Of a DNA stretch of 64,000 nucleotides, positions 1-9,061 are shown piece after piece; positions within the stretch are counted from its first letter, which is position 1; each line of letters starts with the position of its first letter. The notes under the pieces were generated by a model that was not told the DNA's origin, ran no database searches, and saw only the letters and a list, made by a program, of their open reading frames with translations. A program made the position numbers and the translations under genes. This DNA is from Castellaniella sp. MT123 (GTDB lineage Bacteria > Pseudomonadota > Gammaproteobacteria > Burkholderiales > Burkholderiaceae_B). The stretch is taken from contig NZ_CP154879.1 of NCBI RefSeq assembly GCF_039614765.1, forward strand, positions 2,790,001 to 2,854,000, read 5' to 3'.

Positions 1-221
1 CTGCATGAATGATGGAAGAAGAGGGAGTCGGAAGGTGGATCGGACAGCGGAATAGTTGACCGGGGTTCAGGGGTTCGCGCGCACACCGTTGCGCGAGCGA
101 CACAATTTTCAACTCTTTTTCTGTGCTACGCAACAGGCGCAAGATTATTATGTGTGCCGTTGTTTCGCTGTGTAATGGCAGCATTAGGCCCCACACCCCC
201 ACTTTCTTGCATGGTTCCATC
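1..221. other. Upstream region of the cyanophycin synthetase pair, no gene seen
   Basis: No convincing coding sequence is visible here. A TTGACC hexamer lies at 56-61 but has no good -10 at 17 bases. An A/T-richer patch at about 100-155 is the more likely promoter area for the cphA genes. The reading frame of the first cphA-like gene stays open back to position 123, but the residues before 222 do not look like the start of this family. Confidence 0.4.
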
Positions 222-2399
222 ATGGACAATAAAAGTATTGAGTTTCTCAATATGGTGTATTTGCGGGGGCCGAACATCTGGGCCTATCGCCCTGTCATCG
301 AGGCGCTGGTGGATATCCACGACCTGGAAGACTACCCCTCGAATGTCATACCTGGTTTCTACGAACGCCTGAGCGCCTGGCTGCCGACGCTGATCGAACA
401 TCGCTGCAGCATCGGCGAGCGCGGCGGCTTTCTGCAGCGCGTGCGCGAAGGCACCTGGCCCGCGCATATCCTGGAACACGTCACACTGGAACTGCAAAGC
501 CTGGCGGGCATGCCCGGCGGTCTGGGCCGTGCGCGCGAGACCTCGCTGCGCGGGGTCTACAAGGTCATCGTGCGCGCCTGGCACGAGCCGCTGACGCGTG
601 AAACGCTGTACGTGGCGCGCGATCTTCTGATGGCCGCCATCGAGGATCGCCCCTTCGACGTGGCCGGCGCGGTCGATCGCCTGAAGGATCTGGCGGAATC
701 GCTCAGCCTGGGGCCCAGCACGGCGTGCATTGTCGATGCGGCCGACGACCGCGACATTCCGGCGATCCGCCTGAGCGACGCCAATCTGTTGCAATTAGGC
801 TACGGCGCGCGTCAGCGCCGCATCTGGACGGCGGAAACCAGCCGCACCAGCGCCATCGCCGAAGGCATTTCCCGCGACAAAGATCTGACCCGCCAGCTGC
901 TGCAGGCGTGCGGGGTGCCCGTGCCCGAAGGCCGGCTGGTGGCCGACGCGAACGAGGCCTGGGACGCCGCCCAGGACATCGGGCTGCCGGTCGTGGTGAA
1001 ACCGTCCGACGGCAACCATGGACGGGGTGTCTTTACCTGCCTGAGCACGCGCGAACAGATCGCGGCGGCCTTTGCCGTGGCGGTGAACGAGGGCAGCAGC
1101 GTGATGGTCGAGCGTTTCATCGAGGGCGACGAGCACCGCCTGCTGGTGGTGGGCGGCCGGATGGTCGCCGCCGCCCGCGGCGAGGCTGCGATGGTGGTGG
1201 GCGATGGCGTGTCCACCGTGCTGCAGCTGATCGAGACGCAACTGAATTCCGATCCCCGGCGCGGGCGCGACGAGGACCATCCCCTGAACGTCGTACGCCT
1301 GGATTCGGCGGCGCGGCTGGAACTGGACCGCCAGGGGCTGACAGGCGATTCGGTGCCCGAACGCGGGCGCGCCGTCATGATCCAGCGCAGCGGCAACGTA
1401 TCGATCGACATCACGGACTCGGTCCACCCGGACGTGGCGGAACAGGTTTCGCTGGCCGCCCGCGTGGTCGGGCTGGACATCGCCGGCATCGATCTGGTGA
1501 CGCGGGACATTTCCCGGCCGCTGGACGAGCAGCAAGGCGCCATCGTCGAAGTCAACGCCGGCCCCGGCCTGCTGATGCACCTGAAGCCGGCCATGGGCCA
1601 GTCGCGCCCCGTCGGGCGAGCCATCATCGACGATCTGTTCCCGGCCCCGGAAGACGGCCGCATTCCCGTGATCGGCGTCACCGGCAGCCGGGGCACCGCG
1701 CCGGTGGCGCGCCTGGTGGCCCATCTGCTGCAGCTGACCGGCAAGACCGTGGGCCTGGCCTCGACCGAGGGCCTGTTCCTGGGACATCAGCAAGTTACGG
1801 CGAAGGATTCCTCCCATTGGGACTCCGTGCGGCGGGTGCTGCTCAATCGCGCGGTGGAATACGCGGTGCTGGAAAACGGCGGGCGGGTCATCCTGGGCGA
1901 GGGCCTGGCCTATGACCGCTGCCAGATCGGCGTGGTGACGGGCATCGATCCGGCCGTGACCTGGCCCGAATTCCACATGGAAACGCCCGAGCATCTGGTG
2001 CGCATTTTCCGCACCCAGGTCGATGTGGTGCTGCCAGGCGGCGCCGCGGTGTTGAATGCAGACGATCCGCTGACGGTCGGGCTGGCGCCGCTGTGCGATG
2101 GGGCCGTCATTCTGTACGGTCTGCAGCCGGACGGCGAGGCCCTGGCGTCGCACCTGGCAGAGGGCGGCCGCGCCGTGTTCGAGCGGGACGGCAGCGTGGT
2201 GCTGGCCGAAAAAGGCGTGGAAATCCCGCTGGTGGACTTGGGTGATCCCGCCGTGTCCGCCCTGCGCGACGATCTGGCCAGCGTGCTGGCGGCCCTGGGG
2301 GCCGTCTGGGCCCTGGGGCTGGGCATCGAGCACATTCGGGTGGGCCTGCGGACCTGGGTGGCGCAACAGGGCGCGACCTCGGCCACGATGGCCGTCTGA
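222..2399 (+). CDS. cphA': Cyanophycin synthetase paralogue with degenerate ligase domain (CphA')
   Basis: 725 residues from the ATG at 222. That start was chosen over the open frame back to 123 because the family's N-terminal RGPN motif follows about 12 residues later. The N-terminal domain and the ATP-grasp (Asp-adding) domain look intact, with VVKPSDGNHGRGV near residues 258-270. The Mur-ligase-like domain, which in CphA adds Arg, is damaged: the P-loop near residue 486 reads GSRGTAP where the neighbouring paralogue has GTNGKTT. The protein ends about 130 residues earlier than that paralogue, without the C-terminal Mur ligase lobe. It lies 63 bases upstream of cphA and is probably co-transcribed. 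By family knowledge it resembles CphA2-type enzymes, which lost Arg ligation; whether it polymerises dipeptides or is a partner subunit is inference. Confidence 0.85.
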   Translation: MDNKSIEFLNMVYLRGPNIWAYRPVIEALVDIHDLEDYPSNVIPGFYERLSAWLPTLIEHRCSIGERGGFLQRVREGTWPAHILEHVTLELQSLAGMPGGLGRARETSLRGVYKVIVRAWHEPLTRETLYVARDLLMAAIEDRPFDVAGAVDRLKDLAESLSLGPSTACIVDAADDRDIPAIRLSDANLLQLGYGARQRRIWTAETSRTSAIAEGISRDKDLTRQLLQACGVPVPEGRLVADANEAWDAAQDIGLPVVVKPSDGNHGRGVFTCLSTREQIAAAFAVAVNEGSSVMVERFIEGDEHRLLVVGGRMVAAARGEAAMVVGDGVSTVLQLIETQLNSDPRRGRDEDHPLNVVRLDSAARLELDRQGLTGDSVPERGRAVMIQRSGNVSIDITDSVHPDVAEQVSLAARVVGLDIAGIDLVTRDISRPLDEQQGAIVEVNAGPGLLMHLKPAMGQSRPVGRAIIDDLFPAPEDGRIPVIGVTGSRGTAPVARLVAHLLQLTGKTVGLASTEGLFLGHQQVTAKDSSHWDSVRRVLLNRAVEYAVLENGGRVILGEGLAYDRCQIGVVTGIDPAVTWPEFHMETPEHLVRIFRTQVDVVLPGGAAVLNADDPLTVGLAPLCDGAVILYGLQPDGEALASHLAEGGRAVFERDGSVVLAEKGVEIPLVDLGDPAVSALRDDLASVLAALGAVWALGLGIEHIRVGLRTWVAQQGATSATMAV

Positions 2400-2462
2400 A
2401 CCTGATTCCGGTCCGGCGGATGGCTGCCGGGCCGAAACTTCCTCTAGGAAAAAAATCTCATC

Positions 2463-5042
2463 ATGGAAGTCTCCCGAGTGCGGGCCTTGCGCGGGCCGAA
2501 TGTGTGGTGCCGACAGACGGCGATCGAGGCCATCGTGGCCTGCTCGGACAGCGAGTGCGCGATCGACGACCCGGACGCTTTCGAAACCCGGCTGCGCGCC
2601 CGTTTTCCCGATATCGATATTCAGCGGCCGGCGGGGCAGCCGGGTGCTCTTTCGCTGGCGCACGTGCTGGCCGGGGCGGCGCTCAGCCTGCAGGCCCAGG
2701 CAGGCTGCCCGGTGGCGTTCTGCCGCACCGCGCCGACACCGGACGCCGGGGTTTTCCAGGTCGTGATCGAATACGTCGAGGAAAGCGTTGCGCGCCTGGC
2801 GTTCGATCTGGCCTGCGTGTTGTGCCTGGCGGCTCTGAAGGACGAGCCTTTCGATCTGGCGGCGGCGGTTTCGCGCCTGAAGGATCTGTACGAGGACGTG
2901 CGTCTGGGGCCCAGCACCGGATCGATCGTTCATGCGGCGGTGCGCCGGGGCATTCCCTACCGCCGGCTGACCGAGGGCAGCCTGGTGCAGTTCGGCTGGG
3001 GCCGTCGCCAGCGCCGCATCCAGGCGGCGGAAACCGACGCCAGCAGCGCGATCGGCGAAGCCATCGCTCAGGACAAGGCGCTGACGAAATCCCTGTTGGC
3101 GTCAGCCGGGGTGTCAGTGCCTCGGGGTCGTGTGGTCGCCGATGCGGAGGACGCCTGGCTGGCCGCCCAGGAGATCGGCGGGCCGGTGGTGGTCAAACCG
3201 CTCGATGGCAACCAGGGCCGGGGGGTCGCCGTCAATATCCAGGGGCGCGAGCAGGTGCTGGCCGCCTACGCCGTGGCGAGCGAACACGGTTCTAGCGTCC
3301 TCGTCGAACACTACTTTCCCGGGCATGATTTCCGGCTGCTGGTGGTGGGCGACCGGTTGGTGGCGGCCGCGCGCCGCGACCCGCCCCAGGTGGTGGGCGA
3401 CGGCGCGCATACCATTGCCCAACTGGTGGATCTGATCAATCAGGATCCTCTGCGTGGCGAAGGCCATGGCACGTCGCTGACGCGCATCCGCCTGGATGAA
3501 ACGGCGCTCAACACCCTGGTCAGCCAGGGGTATCGGGCCGATTCGGTGCCGGCCCAGGGGGTGTGCGTGGTGCTGCGCAACAACGCCAATCTCAGTACTG
3601 GCGGGACGGCGACCGACGTCACCGATCACGTCCACCCGGAACTGGCCGCCAGCGCCGTCATGGCCGCGCGCATGGTGGGGCTGGATGTCTGCGGCATCGA
3701 TCTGGTCAGCGGCGATGTTTATCAGCCGCTCACCCCGGAAACAGGCTGCATCGTCGAGGTCAATGCCGCGCCCGGTCTGCGCATGCACCTGACGCCGTCC
3801 TACGGAACGGGGCGCGACGTGGGCGCCGCCATTGTCGAGACGCTGTACGCGCCTGGGGACGACGGGCGGATTCCGGTCGCCGCAGTCACGGGCACCAACG
3901 GCAAGACCACCACGGTGCGCCTGCTGGCCCATCTGTGCGCGGCGCCAGGCGTGTGCGTGGGCATGACGAATTCCGATGGCGTCTACATCGGCGCACGACG
4001 CATCGATACGGGCGATTGCAGCGGGCCGCGCAGCGCGCGCAACGTGCTGCTGCATCCGGATGTGGACATGGCGGTCTTCGAGACGGCGCGCGGCGGCATC
4101 CTGCGCGAAGGCCTGGGGTTCGACCGCTGCGACGTCGCGGTGGTCACGAACATCGGGATCGGCGACCACCTGGGCATGAATTACATCCGCACGGTCGAGG
4201 AACTCGCCGTCGTCAAACGCGTCATCGTGGAGAACCTGGCGCCCACCGGCATGGCGGTGCTCAACGCCCAGGATCCGATCGTGGCGAAAATGGCCGCCAG
4301 CTGCCCCGGCCGGGTGACCTATTTCGCCCGGGATGCCCGGCATCCGCTGATCGATACGCACCGCGCCCAGGGTGGCCGGGTGGTCTTCGTCGATCAGGGG
4401 GACCTGGTGTTTTCCGAGGCCGGCGCCGAAACGCGCATTGAACTGGTGCGCGTGCCGCTGACGCACGGGGGCACGCTGGGCTTCCAGGTGGACAACGCCA
4501 TGGCGGCGGCGGCCGCCGCCTGGGCGCTGGGGGTGGATTGGGTGCAGATCCAGGCCGGCCTGGCGTCGTTCGTCAACGATGCGGGCACCGTGCCGGGTCG
4601 TTTCAACGTGTTCGACTATCAGGGCGCGACGGTGATTGCCGACTATGGCCACAATCCGGATGCGATCCTGGCGCTGGTCGAAGCTGTCGAAACGATGCCC
4701 GCGCGGCGCCGCACCGTGGTCATCAGCGGGGCGGGCGACCGGCGCGACCAGGACATCCGCCGCCAGACCGAGATCCTGGGCGACGCGTTCGATACCGTCA
4801 TTCTGTATCAGGACCAGTGCCAGCGCGGCCGCGCCGACGGCGAAGTGCTGGCGCTGCTGCGCGGCGGCCTGGAGGCTGCGCGCCGTGCCAATCGCCTGGA
4901 GGAGATCCATGGCGAGTTCCTGGCCATCGATACGGCGCTCGATGCGCTGGAACCGGGCGACCTGTGTCTGGTGCTGATCGATCAGGTCGAGGAAGCGCTG
5001 GCGCACATCGCGCAGCGGGTGAAATCGCCCCAGGTGGCGTAA
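2463..5042 (+). CDS. cphA: Cyanophycin synthetase
   Basis: 859 residues, the usual length for CphA, which makes the storage polymer multi-L-arginyl-poly-L-aspartate from Asp, Arg and ATP. The N-terminal RGPN motif, an ATP-grasp domain (VVKPLDGNQGRGV near residue 242) and a complete Mur-ligase-like domain are present. The ligase P-loop VTGTNGKTTT is intact near residue 475, and ADYGHNPDA introduces the C-terminal lobe. An AGGAAA ribosome-binding site precedes the ATG at 2463. It follows the degenerate paralogue, and a terminator-like hairpin follows it. No cyanophycinase (cphB) is in the window. Confidence 0.95.
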   Translation: MEVSRVRALRGPNVWCRQTAIEAIVACSDSECAIDDPDAFETRLRARFPDIDIQRPAGQPGALSLAHVLAGAALSLQAQAGCPVAFCRTAPTPDAGVFQVVIEYVEESVARLAFDLACVLCLAALKDEPFDLAAAVSRLKDLYEDVRLGPSTGSIVHAAVRRGIPYRRLTEGSLVQFGWGRRQRRIQAAETDASSAIGEAIAQDKALTKSLLASAGVSVPRGRVVADAEDAWLAAQEIGGPVVVKPLDGNQGRGVAVNIQGREQVLAAYAVASEHGSSVLVEHYFPGHDFRLLVVGDRLVAAARRDPPQVVGDGAHTIAQLVDLINQDPLRGEGHGTSLTRIRLDETALNTLVSQGYRADSVPAQGVCVVLRNNANLSTGGTATDVTDHVHPELAASAVMAARMVGLDVCGIDLVSGDVYQPLTPETGCIVEVNAAPGLRMHLTPSYGTGRDVGAAIVETLYAPGDDGRIPVAAVTGTNGKTTTVRLLAHLCAAPGVCVGMTNSDGVYIGARRIDTGDCSGPRSARNVLLHPDVDMAVFETARGGILREGLGFDRCDVAVVTNIGIGDHLGMNYIRTVEELAVVKRVIVENLAPTGMAVLNAQDPIVAKMAASCPGRVTYFARDARHPLIDTHRAQGGRVVFVDQGDLVFSEAGAETRIELVRVPLTHGGTLGFQVDNAMAAAAAAWALGVDWVQIQAGLASFVNDAGTVPGRFNVFDYQGATVIADYGHNPDAILALVEAVETMPARRRTVVISGAGDRRDQDIRRQTEILGDAFDTVILYQDQCQRGRADGEVLALLRGGLEAARRANRLEEIHGEFLAIDTALDALEPGDLCLVLIDQVEEALAHIAQRVKSPQVA

Positions 5043-5047
5043 GGGCA

Positions 5048-5078
5048 GGCGCCCGGGATCCCCCTGGGCGCCGGTTTT
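5048..5078 (+). terminator. Rho-independent-type terminator after cphA
   Basis: GGCGCCC (5048-5054) pairs with GGGCGCC (5066-5072) and is followed by GGTTTTCC. The T-tract is short, so it is a moderate terminator, placed right after the cphA stop codon. Confidence 0.5.
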
Positions 5079-5224
5079 CCGGATATTTCAATCCCAGGAC
5101 GCCAGGGCAGTGTCCTGGTCCCGCGCGGCCTGCCGCCAAGGATTGTTTTAATATAGGATGCTTGCGATCCGTGGCGTCCTGGAAGGCGCGTGCGGATCAA
5201 CCGAACAGGGCACTGGACCCCACC

Positions 5225-6427
5225 ATGGACACGCTGAATTCCTCACCCATCACCTTTTCCGGCCGCGCCCTGCAGCTCACCAGCTCGGCCATCCGTGAAA
5301 TCCTCAAGATCACCGAACGCCCCGAGGTCATCTCCTTCGCGGGCGGTTTGCCGTCGCCCGAAGGCTTCCCGATTCCCGAACTGCGCGCCGCGTTCGACCG
5401 GGTGCTGGCCACACAGGGCGCTACCGCGTTGCAGTATGGCCGCACCGAAGGCTATACCCCCCTGCGCGAATGGGTGGCGCAGGATCTGTCGCGCGACGGC
5501 ATGACGATCGACCCCGAAGAAGTCCTGATCGTATCCGGTTCGCAGCAGGCCCTGGACATGCTGGGCAAACTGTTCATCGATCCGGGTTCGCGCGTGCTGG
5601 TCGAGGCCCCCAGCTACCTGGGCGCGCTGCAGTCGTTTTCGCTCTTCGAGCCGCAATACCAGTCGGTGCCCACGGATGCCGGCGGGCTGATCCCCGAGGC
5701 CCTGGACGCGGAACTCACCCAGGATGCGCGCTTCATCTACGTCCTGCCCAATTTCCAGAACCCGACCGGTCTGACGCTGGATCTGCAACGCCGCCAGGCG
5801 CTGGTCGAGCGCTGCGCCGCCCTGGGGCTGCCCATCATCGAGGACGACCCTTACGGCGAACTGCGCTACGCGGGCGAGCCGCAGCCCAGCCTGCTGGAAC
5901 TCGGCCGCCCCGTGGGCGCGACGGTGATCCGCCTGGGCACCTTTTCCAAGGTCCTGGCTCCGGGCATGCGCCTGGGCTACGTGGTCGCGCCGCGCGACGT
6001 CATTTCGAAACTGGTCCAGATCAAGCAGGCCACGGATCTGCATACGGCCACCATCACGCAGATGGCGGTCTACGAAACCGTGCGCAACGGCTTTCTGCGC
6101 ACGCATTTACCCAAGGTCCGCGAGATCTACCAGCGCCAGTGCGGCTACATGCTTGATGCCTTGCAGCGGCATTTTCCCGCCGACGCGCGCTGGACGCGGC
6201 CGCAGGGCGGCATGTTCATCTGGGTGACGCTGCGCGAAGGCATCGACACCGGCGAACTGCTGCAGCGGGCCATCGCGCGCAACGTGGCCTTCGTGCCCGG
6301 GGCGCCGTTCTATGCCAGCGCGCAGGCGCCGACCAACCGGCTGCGGCTCAGTTTCGTGACGGTCCCCGAGGACCGCATCCGCACGGGCATCCAGGTGCTG
6401 GGCGAGCTGATCGGCCCGGGGCACTGA
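5225..6427 (+). CDS. PLP-dependent aminotransferase (class I/II, 2-aminoadipate/MocR-like fold)
   Basis: 400 residues from the ATG at 5225; the frame is open further upstream but family-like sequence begins with MDTLNSSP. The fold-type I markers are visible: ISFAGGLPSPEGFP near the N terminus, NPTG at about residue 180, and the PLP-binding lysine in TFSKVLAPGMRLGY near residue 242. The sequence resembles stand-alone LysN-type or 2-aminoadipate aminotransferases without a GntR domain. The amino donor and substrate cannot be told from sequence. An AT-rich TAATATAGG stretch at 5149-5157 may hold the -10 box. The stop is one base before the ubiA start, which suggests co-transcription. Confidence 0.85.
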   Translation: MDTLNSSPITFSGRALQLTSSAIREILKITERPEVISFAGGLPSPEGFPIPELRAAFDRVLATQGATALQYGRTEGYTPLREWVAQDLSRDGMTIDPEEVLIVSGSQQALDMLGKLFIDPGSRVLVEAPSYLGALQSFSLFEPQYQSVPTDAGGLIPEALDAELTQDARFIYVLPNFQNPTGLTLDLQRRQALVERCAALGLPIIEDDPYGELRYAGEPQPSLLELGRPVGATVIRLGTFSKVLAPGMRLGYVVAPRDVISKLVQIKQATDLHTATITQMAVYETVRNGFLRTHLPKVREIYQRQCGYMLDALQRHFPADARWTRPQGGMFIWVTLREGIDTGELLQRAIARNVAFVPGAPFYASAQAPTNRLRLSFVTVPEDRIRTGIQVLGELIGPGH

Positions 6428-6428
6428 C

Positions 6429-7361
6429 GTGGATGAACGGCCGGCAGCCAGCGGCCCGGACCTGTCGGACATGCGGTCCGACGACTGGGTCGCGCGCTGG
6501 CTGCCGGCATCGTGGGGGCCTTACGCGCGGCTATGCCGCCTGGATCGTCCGGTCGGCACCTGGTTGACCCTGTTGCCGGCGCTGGCCGCGCTGGCGCAGG
6601 CGGCCGACGGCTGGCCCACGCTGTGGCGACTGGTGATCTTTTCCCTGGGCGCATTGCTGATGCGGGGCGTGGGCTGCACCTTCAACGACATCTTCGACCG
6701 CAATTTCGATCATCGGGTCGAGCGCACGCGCTTCCGGCCTCTGACCAGCGGCCAATTGACGCTGCGGGCGGCACTGTGGTTCGCGCTGGCGCAAATCCTG
6801 GTCACAGCCATGCTGCTGCTGGCGATCAACGCCTACAGCCGCTGGCTGGCGCTGGTTCTGGTGCCGCTGGTGGTCATCTATCCTTTGTGCAAACGCTTTA
6901 CCTACTGGCCGCAGGCCGTGCTGGGCATGGCCTTCAACTGGGGCATGCTCATGGCCTGGACGGACACGCGCGACATCCTGCCCTGGTATGGCCTGGCCAT
7001 GTGGGTGGGGGCCGTGCTGTGGCAGATCGGCTACGACGCCATCTACGCCTACATCGACATGCGCGACGACCGCATGCTGGGATTGAAGTCCGTGGCCATG
7101 CGCTTTGGCGACCAGGGCAAGGCCTGGATCGGCGGCATGTATGCCGCCACGGCGGTCCTGTGGACAGTGTCCGGATGGGGCATGGGCATGCGCTGGCCGT
7201 ATTACGTCGTGATGGCCGTCATCGCCGGGCATTTCGTCTGGCAGGTGCGGCTGTTCGACGTACGTTACCCGGAACGCGGCCTGCGGCTGTTCCGCTCGAA
7301 CATGCAGGTGGGTGTGCTGCTGATCGTGGCGGCGCTGGCCGGGACAACGCTTTACGGCTAG
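6429..7361 (+). CDS. ubiA: 4-hydroxybenzoate octaprenyltransferase
   Basis: 310 residues from a GTG at 6429; an internal ATG at 6471 is an alternative start. This polytopic inner-membrane prenyltransferase joins the polyprenyl tail to 4-hydroxybenzoate in ubiquinone synthesis. The two Asp-rich motifs for diphosphate and Mg2+ binding are present: NDIFDRNFD at about residue 86 and DMRDDR near residue 211. Hydrophobic helices fill the rest. The gene begins one base after the aminotransferase stop. The usual partner ubiC is not adjacent. Confidence 0.92.
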   Translation: MDERPAASGPDLSDMRSDDWVARWLPASWGPYARLCRLDRPVGTWLTLLPALAALAQAADGWPTLWRLVIFSLGALLMRGVGCTFNDIFDRNFDHRVERTRFRPLTSGQLTLRAALWFALAQILVTAMLLLAINAYSRWLALVLVPLVVIYPLCKRFTYWPQAVLGMAFNWGMLMAWTDTRDILPWYGLAMWVGAVLWQIGYDAIYAYIDMRDDRMLGLKSVAMRFGDQGKAWIGGMYAATAVLWTVSGWGMGMRWPYYVVMAVIAGHFVWQVRLFDVRYPERGLRLFRSNMQVGVLLIVAALAGTTLYG

Positions 7362-7411
7362 ACTGATTCCAGACAATAAGATCGGGCCGCACAGGCCCCA
7401 GGAGACACGCG

Positions 7412-9025
7412 ATGGTCGGCAATGCGCCCACCGAAACCGCATTGGAATTCGATTATGTCATTGTGGGGGCGGGCTCGGCGGGTTGCCTGTTGGCCAACCG
7501 TTTGTCGCAGTCGCACCGGGTGCTGCTCCTGGAAGCCGGCGGCACCGACGACTGGCGCTGGATCCACATCCCCGTGGGCTATCTGTACTGCATCGGCAAT
7601 CCGCGCACCGACTGGTGCTATCACACGCAGCCCGATCCGGGTCTGAACTACCGCACGCTGGGCTATCCGCGCGGGCGGGTGCTGGGCGGGTCGTCGTCCA
7701 TCAACGGCATGCTGTATCTGCGCGGCCAGGCGGCCGACTACGACGGCTGGGAAGCCCTCGGCAACCCGGGCTGGGCCTGGCGTGACGTGCTGCCGCTGTT
7801 TCGCGATGTCGAAGACCACCATGCCGGCGCCAGCGAATTCCATGGGGCCGCGGGCACCTGGCGGGTCGAGCCCCAGCGCCTGCGCTGGGACGTGCTGGAT
7901 GCCTTTCGCGACGCGGCGGCACAGGCGGGCATCGAACACACCGATGATTTCAACCGGGGCGACAACGCCGGCTGCAACTACTTCGAGGTCAACCAGCGGC
8001 GCGGCGTGCGCTGGAATGCCGCCAAGGCCTTCCTGCATCCCGTCATGGGGCGCGAAAATCTGCGGGTGATCACCGGCGCCTGCGTCGAGCGCATCGAATT
8101 TTCCGGGCGCCGCGCAACCGGGGTGGCCTTCGTGCAGGACGGCTTGCGCCGGCATGCCGTGGCTCACCGCGAACTGATCCTGGCCGCCGGGGCCATCGGT
8201 TCGCCTCAGCTGCTGCAGGTCTCGGGTGTGGGCCCCGCCGACCGGCTGCGCCATCTGGGCATCCCGCTGGTGCACGATCTGCCGGGGGTGGGGGAAAACC
8301 TGCAGGATCACCTGCAGCTGCGCATGATCTTTCGCCTGCAGGGGGCGCTGACCTTGAATACGCTGACCCATGCCTGGTGGGGCAAGGCCTGGATGGGGCT
8401 GCAGTACGCGCTGCTGCGCCGCGGGCCGCTGTCCATGGCGCCCTCGCAGCTGGGGGCGTTCGCCCGGTCGGATCCGTCGCGCCCGCGCCCCAATCTGGAA
8501 TACCACGTCCAGCCCCTGTCGCTGGACAAATTCGGCGACCCGCTGCACACCTTTCCCGCCCTGACCGCATCGGTGTGCAATCTGCAACCCGGCAGCCGGG
8601 GCTATGTCCGCATCACCTCGCCCAACGTGGCCGATCATCCCGACATCCTGTGCAATTATCTGCAGACGCCCGAAGACCGCGCCGTCGCGGCCGATGCCCT
8701 GCGCCTGACCCGGCGCATCATGGCCCAGCCCGCGCTGGCGCGCTATCACCCTCAGGAATACCTGCCCGGGGATGCGGTGCGGACCCAGGAAGCGCTCGAG
8801 TCCGCAGCCGGCGATATCGGCACCACGATTTTCCATCCGGTCGGGACATGTAAAATGGGCACCGATCCCATGGCGGTGGTGGACCCGGAACTCCGCGTCC
8901 GGGGGATCGACAGCCTGCGGGTGATCGATGCATCGATCATGCCCGTGATCACCTCGGGCAACACCAATTCCCCCACCATCATGATCGCCGAAAAGGGCGC
9001 GCGCCTGATTTTGCAGCGTGCCTGA
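7412..9025 (+). CDS. GMC-family FAD-dependent oxidoreductase (choline/alcohol dehydrogenase type)
   Basis: 537 residues preceded by a strong AGGAG site. The N-terminal dinucleotide-binding motif VGAGSAGCLLANRL binds FAD. The GMC signature (GRVLGGSSSINGMLYLRG near residues 88-105) and the C-terminal catalytic region are intact, with the His in FHPVGTCKMG and the Asn in GNTNSPT. Family members oxidise choline, aliphatic or aromatic alcohols; the substrate is not predictable here. No betaine aldehyde dehydrogenase or transporter is adjacent, so choline oxidation is not supported by context. Confidence 0.88.
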   Translation: MVGNAPTETALEFDYVIVGAGSAGCLLANRLSQSHRVLLLEAGGTDDWRWIHIPVGYLYCIGNPRTDWCYHTQPDPGLNYRTLGYPRGRVLGGSSSINGMLYLRGQAADYDGWEALGNPGWAWRDVLPLFRDVEDHHAGASEFHGAAGTWRVEPQRLRWDVLDAFRDAAAQAGIEHTDDFNRGDNAGCNYFEVNQRRGVRWNAAKAFLHPVMGRENLRVITGACVERIEFSGRRATGVAFVQDGLRRHAVAHRELILAAGAIGSPQLLQVSGVGPADRLRHLGIPLVHDLPGVGENLQDHLQLRMIFRLQGALTLNTLTHAWWGKAWMGLQYALLRRGPLSMAPSQLGAFARSDPSRPRPNLEYHVQPLSLDKFGDPLHTFPALTASVCNLQPGSRGYVRITSPNVADHPDILCNYLQTPEDRAVAADALRLTRRIMAQPALARYHPQEYLPGDAVRTQEALESAAGDIGTTIFHPVGTCKMGTDPMAVVDPELRVRGIDSLRVIDASIMPVITSGNTNSPTIMIAEKGARLILQRA

Positions 9026-9061
9026 ATCGTATTTTTCACATCCCTGCTTTTGGACTCGGAT

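Noticed and set aside
12-152. Vegetative promoter at TTGACC (56-61)
   Set aside because: No acceptable -10 hexamer lies 16-18 bases downstream.
795-2933. Long minus-strand frame across the cyanophycin synthetase genes
   Set aside because: Mirror frame of a GC-rich gene; it has no motifs and the plus strand holds clear CphA domains. Similar shadows at 3114-5006, 7358-9169, 11418-14174 (minus) and 23676-26591 (plus) were rejected for the same reason.
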